Assembly: GCF_014397115.1 (NCBI RefSeq) | Contig: NZ_CP060722.1 | Span: 1-45,823 of the forward strand | Direction: 5' to 3' | DNA from: Vagococcus carniphilus | GTDB taxonomy: Bacteria; Bacillota; Bacilli; Lactobacillales; Vagococcaceae | DNA length: 45,823 nucleotides | Part shown: piece after piece, positions 41,836 to 45,823 of the stretch | How positions within the stretch are numbered: position 1 is the first letter of the stretch | Layout: every line of letters begins with the position of its first letter | The notes under the pieces: model-generated | Database searches by the model: none | The model's input: only the letters and a program-made list of their open reading frames with translations | What the model was told of the DNA's origin: nothing | Translations under genes and position numbers: made by a program

Positions 41836-42042
41836 GATATTTTGTCTAGCTTAATTTGACAAATGAAATTATTAAAAAAGCATCTACTAATTGAGTAATT
41901 TTGAAGATTTCTCAATACAGTATAAAAAAACTATATAATCCATATATTCTGTATTCTCACCATCAAATAATTTGATATATTTTATGCTAATGAGAGAGAG
42001 AAAAATATAAGAATAATTAAGATATATGCTTATGTGTATACA

Positions 42043-42088
42043 AAAAAATGTCCTCTTAAGCTAAATTTTACTTAAGAGAACATTTTTT
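42043..42088. terminator. Terminator of the Gls24 operon
   Basis: AATGTCCTCTTAAG and CTTAAGAGAACATT pair with one mismatch around a ten-base loop, with A and T tracts outside. It lies 44 bases past the csbD stop. Confidence 0.88.
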
Positions 42089-42131
42089 ATTTATGTAGTA
42101 TAAAAATTGTGGGATATTTTAATTAGATTTA

Positions 42132-42326
42132 TTATTTATTTAATTTATCTTTTGTTTCGTCAATAAAATCTTCGGCTTTTTCTTTAATATCTGAAGTCAC
42201 TTCTTTTGTTTTACCAATAGCTTGATCTAAGATACCTTCAGCTTTTTGTTTATCATCACCACGTAAATCACCGACAGTCTCTTTTGTTTTACCTTTTATT
42301 TTGTCCGTATATCCTTTATCTGTCAT
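42132..42326 (-). CDS. CsbD-family stress protein
   Basis: 64 residues, almost wholly charged and helical: YTDKIKGKTKETVGDLRGDDKQKAEGILDQAIGKTKEVTSDIKEKAEDFIDETKDKL. One CsbD unit, soluble, AAGGAG before the ATG. It is the last gene of the envelope-stress operon. The duplicated, membrane-anchored relative at 4619 differs strongly. Confidence 0.9.
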   Translation of the reverse strand: MTDKGYTDKIKGKTKETVGDLRGDDKQKAEGILDQAIGKTKEVTSDIKEKAEDFIDETKDKLNK

Positions 42327-42355
42327 AAAAATTCTCCTTCTCTATATTTATTTTG

Positions 42356-42601
42356 TTAGCTTTTTTTACCAGTAAATAATGACACGACAGCCACAACAAT
42401 AACTGCTCCAAGGATGGATGGAATAAGTGCCATTCCAGCTAAAGATGGTCCAAATGAACCAAATAAAGATTGGCCAATTGAAGAACCAATTAAACCAGCA
42501 ATAATATTAGCAATCCATCCCATAGATTTTCCTTTACTTGTTATAGCACCCGCTATAGCTCCGATAACTCCACCTATTATTAATGACCAAATGAAACCCA
42601 T
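42356..42601 (-). CDS. glsB: GlsB/YeaQ/YmgE-family membrane protein
   Basis: 81 residues from the ATG at 42601 with GAGGAG eight bases before. Glycine-rich membrane segments (IIGGVIGAIAGAITSKGKSMGWIANIIAGLIGSSIGQSLFG ... LGAVIVVAVVSLF) are the family hallmark. In enterococci glsB lies with gls24 and contributes to bile-salt and stress resistance. Fourth gene of the operon. Confidence 0.93.
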   Translation of the reverse strand: MGFIWSLIIGGVIGAIAGAITSKGKSMGWIANIIAGLIGSSIGQSLFGSFGPSLAGMALIPSILGAVIVVAVVSLFTGKKS

Positions 42602-42629
42602 ATATATCACTCCTCATCTAAAAATATTA

Positions 42630-43160
42630 TTATTCTACTCTGGGCTCAGTTGCTTCTTTTACTTTAGTTGCTCCTTTAGAAGACACTTTTTTGACTTTGT
42701 CAGTTTGATCAGAAACGATGTCTGAAACTTCACTTGTAGCGCCACTCAACTTGTCCTGAACAGTAACACTGTCTTCTTCGTATTGTTCTTTTGTTTTAAT
42801 ATCTACGACATTAACATTTACTTCTATAACTTCTAGACTCGTCATATGCTTTACTTCTTTTTCAATCACTCGTTTGATGTCTTCGTATATTTTTGAAATA
42901 TCTACGCCATATTCTGCAACGATATCTAAATCAACAGCAACTTCTTTTTTTCCTACTTCAACATCAATTCCTGAAGTTACATCATTATTATTAACAATCT
43001 TATCTGCTAAATTTGAAAAAAATCCACCATTAATTGTTAACAGACCAGGAATAGTTTCCAATGAAATACCAACGATTTTTTGAATAACTTTGTCTTCAAA
43101 TGTTAATTCACCTTTTAACTCTGATTTTTTTACTTCTACTTGTGTTCCTTTGTTTTCCAT
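42630..43160 (-). CDS. gls24: Asp23/Gls24-family envelope stress protein
   Basis: 176 residues from the ATG at 43160 with GGAGG eight bases upstream. Family core: GELTFEDKVIQKIVGISLETIPGLLTINGGFFSNLADK, DVEVGKKEVAVDLDIVAEYGVDISKIYEDIKRVIEKEVKHMTSLEVIEVNVNVVDIK. The acidic/basic C-terminal tail is normal for the Gls24 group. Asp23 proteins sit at the inner membrane face, held by AmaP. In E. faecalis Gls24 is linked to bile resistance and virulence. Confidence 0.95.
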   Translation of the reverse strand: MENKGTQVEVKKSELKGELTFEDKVIQKIVGISLETIPGLLTINGGFFSNLADKIVNNNDVTSGIDVEVGKKEVAVDLDIVAEYGVDISKIYEDIKRVIEKEVKHMTSLEVIEVNVNVVDIKTKEQYEEDSVTVQDKLSGATSEVSDIVSDQTDKVKKVSSKGATKVKEATEPRVE

Positions 43161-43194
43161 GATTGATTCCTCCAATTTATTTATTGTTATTTTT

Positions 43195-43371
43195 TTATTT
43201 CTTCAAAAAATTATTTTTTTGAAGGTAGTAACCGATACAAGCACCTAGTAACGTTAAAATAATAAGGATAATTGTTTTAAAAAAACCTAAACTAAAAAAT
43301 GATATAGCTAAACCGAGGCCAATAAGAGCTCCCAAAATAGGAAACCTATATTTTTTTATGAAATCTTCCAT
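43195..43371 (-). CDS. DUF2273 small membrane protein
   Basis: 58 residues from the ATG at 43371 with AAGGAGG eight bases before. Two short hydrophobic segments (PILGALIGLGLAISFFSLGFFKTIILIILTLLGACIGYYL) and basic ends are typical of DUF2273, always found between amaP and asp23-type genes. Second gene of the operon. Confidence 0.92.
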   Translation of the reverse strand: MEDFIKKYRFPILGALIGLGLAISFFSLGFFKTIILIILTLLGACIGYYLQKNNFLKK

Positions 43372-43384
43372 TTTCTTATCCTCC

Positions 43385-43945
43385 TTAAATAACACGTGAG
43401 TTATTAGCTTTTTTATTTGAAACTTGTTTTATTTCAACTGATACCTGTTTGGAGTCAGTTATTCCAAGAAAGATTGATAATTCTTGTTTTATTCGAAGAG
43501 ATAATTCATTTATTTTATCAAGTAAATTGGTTTCATTATTAGAACAACTTCCTGAAATAAAAATTTTAATTCTATTTTTTTTCATTGTGACAGACACTTT
43601 TGAATTTTTTAACCATGGCTCTTGAGTCAAAATAGTAGATACAAATTGTTCAACAGCATTTTTCTTAATAGAAAGACTGCCTTTAGATTTAGAAAAATAG
43701 ATTTCTGTTTTATTTCTAGGATATAAGAGAATAAAAAAGAATAAAATTATTAAGAATATGATTACTAGAATACTTCCCCAAAATAGATAAAACGGAATAT
43801 AAGAACCCACAAAAGGATAATTTTCCATTTTAATAAGTTCAAAAGAAAAATTTGCCAAATATTGATTTTGTATAACATTAGTAAATAAAAGTGGAATTAA
43901 TAATAATATACTTATCAAAATTAACACTTTTTTATAACGGTACAT
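43385..43945 (-). CDS. amaP: AmaP-like membrane anchor for Asp23/Gls24
   Basis: 186 residues. Two N-terminal membrane segments (about 7-22 and 52-75) form a hairpin, followed by a cytoplasmic domain (GSLSIKKNAVEQFVSTILTQEPWLKNSKVSVTMKKNRIKIFISG) as in AmaP, which recruits Asp23 to the membrane. First gene of the operon, GGAG before the ATG, 13 bases before the DUF2273 start. Confidence 0.9.
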   Translation of the reverse strand: MYRYKKVLILISILLLIPLLFTNVIQNQYLANFSFELIKMENYPFVGSYIPFYLFWGSILVIIFLIILFFFILLYPRNKTEIYFSKSKGSLSIKKNAVEQFVSTILTQEPWLKNSKVSVTMKKNRIKIFISGSCSNNETNLLDKINELSLRIKQELSIFLGITDSKQVSVEIKQVSNKKANNSRVI

Positions 43946-43977
43946 ATCAGAACTCCTTTCTAACTGTTTATAATAAC

Positions 43978-44006
43978 ATTTTATTGTATATATAATTTAA
44001 AGTCAA
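43978..44006 (-). promoter_or_regulatory. Promoter of the Gls24 operon
   Basis: Minus strand TTGACT (44006-44001), exact 17-base spacer, TAAAAT (43983-43978). It lies only 13 bases from the IS905-like copy 2, so upstream control sequence beyond the -35 has been replaced by the IS. Confidence 0.78.
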
Positions 44007-44018
44007 AAAGAAAGCGTT

Positions 44019-45347
44019 GGTTGCGTCAAGAATTATGTGTAAATGGAAAAAACCATTCTGTCGGTTAAGTTAAAACATTGATTCTAATGTATCTTGTATT
44101 TCTTTAAAACCTTTATGAATCCGACACAAAAATTTCTGATTATAGTTGTTGAATTGAGAAACTAAGAATCTCTCTAGAGATTCTTCATTAGGGAATTGTT
44201 CTTTTCTTTTTGTATATTTCTTTAATTGTTTGTTAAAACCTTCAATCAAGTTAGTTGAATAAATGGTTCTTCTGATTGATGGAGGAAAATTATAAAAGGT
44301 TAATATAGCAGGATTCATGAGTAATTTAACTACTCGTGGATACTGCTTTTTCCATTTATCTATCATAAAACTTATTTGATTCATAGCTTCTTCTTTTGAA
44401 GCTGCTTGATAAACCAATTTAAAATCATTACAGACTTCTTGTCGATCACTAACACGAACCTTATGAGCAATATTTCTAGAGATATGGACACAACATTGTT
44501 GAAATTGAGCATTTGGATAAATACTATGGATACTATCGTCAATGCCGCTTAAACCATCAGTTACGACTAATAAAACCTCTTCTAAACCACGGTCTTTTAG
44601 GTCTTGAAGTATTTCTTTCCAAACATACGAAGACTCAGTTGGAGCAATACTAAACCCAAGAACCTCTTTGGTCCCATCCAGTCGGATACCTATGACAATA
44701 TATACAGCTTCTTTTGAGACAGTTTGTCTTTTTAAAGGAATGTGAGTAGCATCCATAAAAATGATTGAGTATTGGGATTCTAAGGACCTTTCTTTAAAAG
44801 CAACAACATCTTCAGATACTATTTGAGTGATATTGGAAATGGTTTGTGGTGTATAGTAATGACCATACATTTTTTCAATCAACTCAGAGATTTCAGACAT
44901 AGTGATTCCTTTTTGAAATAATTGGATAATGGTGGTTTCTAAAGAGTCGTTACTTCTTTTATAAGCAGGCAACGTTTGTTGAGAAAACTCTCCATTTCTA
45001 TCTCTAGGAATTGCCAAATTTAATTCTCCATACTCTGTTTTAAATGAACGAGAATAATTCCCATTTCGGGAATTACCTGAATTAAAACCAGTGCGATCAT
45101 ATTTCTCATAATCAAGAAAAGCCGTTAATTCAGCTTGTAGCAGTGTATTGATAGCTAATTCTAGATGACGACGGAATAAGTCATCCAAATCACCTTTATT
45201 GATTAGTGTTTCCATAATTTCTGTAGTAAAATTAGTCATGAGAAAGTCCTCCTATAAAATTTCGGTTGTGGTAACTTTAATTTTACAGAATGGACTTTCT
45301 TTTTATCTACCTAAAATTTCTATTTACACAAAATATTTTACGCTATC
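44019..45347 (-). mobile_element. IS905-like element (IS256 family), copy 2
   Basis: 1,329 bp with the same ends as copy 1 and the same orientation. Flanking octamers AAAGCGTT and ATACAGAT differ, so there is no target duplication. With copy 1 it brackets 2.2 kb holding the whole Gls24 operon. Confidence 0.92.
44070..45239 (-). CDS. IS256-family transposase (IS905-like), copy 2
   Basis: 389 residues, the same protein sequence as copy 1 with all catalytic residues intact (D in FMDATHIPL, D in VVTDGLSG, E in STNLIEGFNK). It can act in trans on both copies. Confidence 0.95.
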   Translation of the reverse strand: MTNFTTEIMETLINKGDLDDLFRRHLELAINTLLQAELTAFLDYEKYDRTGFNSGNSRNGNYSRSFKTEYGELNLAIPRDRNGEFSQQTLPAYKRSNDSLETTIIQLFQKGITMSEISELIEKMYGHYYTPQTISNITQIVSEDVVAFKERSLESQYSIIFMDATHIPLKRQTVSKEAVYIVIGIRLDGTKEVLGFSIAPTESSYVWKEILQDLKDRGLEEVLLVVTDGLSGIDDSIHSIYPNAQFQQCCVHISRNIAHKVRVSDRQEVCNDFKLVYQAASKEEAMNQISFMIDKWKKQYPRVVKLLMNPAILTFYNFPPSIRRTIYSTNLIEGFNKQLKKYTKRKEQFPNEESLERFLVSQFNNYNQKFLCRIHKGFKEIQDTLESMF

Positions 45348-45776
45348 ATACAGATAGTGAGAATGATTTTATAAGCTCTTGAACGTATTATTAGGGTGTG
45401 TGATAATTATATATAAGTTAGGGTTCATTTTATGGTCGTTTATGTTGAGACCTGGTAAACATTCAAAAATCTACTAATGAATCAGAAAAAACATTTAATT
45501 AAATAACTAATTAGTGACATTTATTTTTAAAAAAATCACAATCTATTTAAAAATGAAAAAGTGATTAAATCAATGTTCTAATTAACATTTTTAACTAGAC
45601 CAATTTCAAATCACAAAGTTAGTCATTTTAAGCACGTGGTCAGTGCTAGTTGTTTTAATAGGCATTATGTTAACTATTTTTTAGCAATTTAAAGTGTGAT
45701 TAACATAATGAGACATTATACCGAGTTGCTTTTGATGTTATAATTAAAACAATAACTTTTATTTAGGAGTATTGAT
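45348..45776. other. AT-rich intergenic region upstream of the HxlR gene
   Basis: 430 bases without a gene. It holds the inverted repeat CATTATGTTAA / TTAACATAATG (45663-45673 and 45700-45710, 26-base spacer) and a TATAAT at 45739-45744 that is the likely -10 of the HxlR gene. The repeat just upstream of the promoter could be an autoregulatory operator. Confidence 0.55.
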
Positions 45777-45823
45777 ATGGAGAAAAATACACATGAGAAT
45801 TGCCCTGTAGCGACTACCTTAAA
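45777..45823 (+). CDS. HxlR-family regulator, 5' part (continues at base 1)
   Basis: AGGAG and an ATG at 45777 begin MEKNTHENCPVATTL; the two leftover bases AA plus T at base 1 make Asn and the frame runs on to 283. The CPV cysteine (C9) and the join ...TTL-N-LLSNKWKILI... fit the HxlR family exactly, which shows that the two ends of the window are contiguous in the molecule. Confidence 0.9.
   Translation, partial: MEKNTHENCPVATTL

Larger units (their letters stand above)
39564..41855 (+). pseudogene. Broken IS30-family transposase
   Basis: The N-terminal 270 residues are open and carry the HTH and DDE motifs (FGHLEGDTIVG, ITFDCGKEF, YENSNGLL). Near 40385 one G is missing (ATGATTTC for ATGGATTTC), shifting the frame so that it ends at 40454. 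The other frame continues with VDETFIQAITPKRNNIPRKSLNNKTPLEVFLSYVENDI until the IS905-like insertion at 40507; the last few codons lie beyond 41843. The frameshift and insertion both disable it. Confidence 0.88.
39477..41862 (+). mobile_element. IS30-family element, interrupted by an IS905-like insertion
   Basis: Ends TTGTAAAATTAAGCGAGAC (left) and, read inwards, TTGTCAAATTAAGCTAGAC (right), 17 of 19 identical. Removing the 1,329-bp insert and one 8-bp duplication leaves an IS of about 1,050 bp, like the intact relative at 11797. It is related to that copy but clearly diverged. Confidence 0.85.

Noticed and set aside
1..45823. CRISPR array, tRNA or rRNA genes
   Set aside because: No regularly spaced repeat-spacer pattern and no cloverleaf or rRNA signature was seen. 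The ATTAC arrays near par are iterons, not CRISPR.
1..45823. Conjugation or mobilisation genes
   Set aside because: All gene-sized frames are accounted for by other families; none shows relaxase, VirB4/VirD4 or coupling-protein motifs.

Overview
The window reads as a complete circular plasmid of 45,823 bp rather than a chromosomal fragment. The last 47 bases begin an HxlR-type regulator that is finished, in frame and with the expected family sequence, by bases 1-283. The AT-rich sequence, AGGAGG ribosome sites, IS1216, IS905-like and IS30-family elements, a theta replicon of the Inc18 RepE/RepR type and PrgP/PrgO-like partition genes point to a lactic acid bacterium, most likely Enterococcus or a close relative. 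The species cannot be fixed from sequence alone. No relaxase or type IV secretion gene is present, so the plasmid is not self-transmissible on this evidence.

Layout. 45.8-6.7 kb is a mosaic of small housekeeping and stress genes: HxlR regulator, lectin-fold protein, cold-shock protein, N5-(carboxyethyl)ornithine synthase, OsmC, a membrane-anchored CsbD protein, a DUF697 protein and a TspO-like protein. These are interspersed with three copies of a ~105-bp intergenic repeat and a decayed acetyltransferase. 7.1-11.3 kb is a compact defence-like cluster: a DUF4062 protein, a RelE/XRE toxin-antitoxin pair with paired operators, an Abi_C/HEPN protein in an operon with a Fic-fold protein whose active-site motif is degenerate, and a tyrosine recombinase beside a candidate core recombination site. 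An intact IS30 element follows.

13.2-20.1 kb is a Tn552-like transposon with 53-bp inverted ends. It carries a metal-efflux module: a P1B4-type ATPase divergent from an SmtB/CzrA-like ArsR repressor and a CDF transporter, with an identical operator architecture at both promoters. 20.1-21.3 kb is scar DNA: PadR and ISL3 remnants, a duplicated ~122-bp element and a 28-bp-stem hairpin. 21.3-29.7 kb is a sortase-assembled pilus operon (VWA tip adhesin, minor pilin, major pilin, terminator, two class C sortases), resembling the plasmid-borne pilin loci of Enterococcus faecium.

30.4-36.9 kb is the plasmid core. It holds rep with an attenuator leader and countertranscript, a PrgN-like gene, a Cop-like HTH gene, parA/parB flanked by matching palindromes, and a LexA-boxed Y-family polymerase gene that is frameshifted and cut by IS1216. 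37.7-39.4 kb carries RadC-like and unknown small genes. 39.5-45.3 kb is an insertion-sequence nest: a second IS30 copy interrupted by an IS905-like element with an intact 8-bp target duplication, then a complete amaP-DUF2273-gls24-glsB-csbD envelope-stress operon, then a second identical-looking IS905-like copy in direct orientation, giving a composite-transposon-like arrangement. The plasmid thus combines adhesion, metal efflux, envelope-stress tolerance and phage-defence-like genes on a stable theta replicon.
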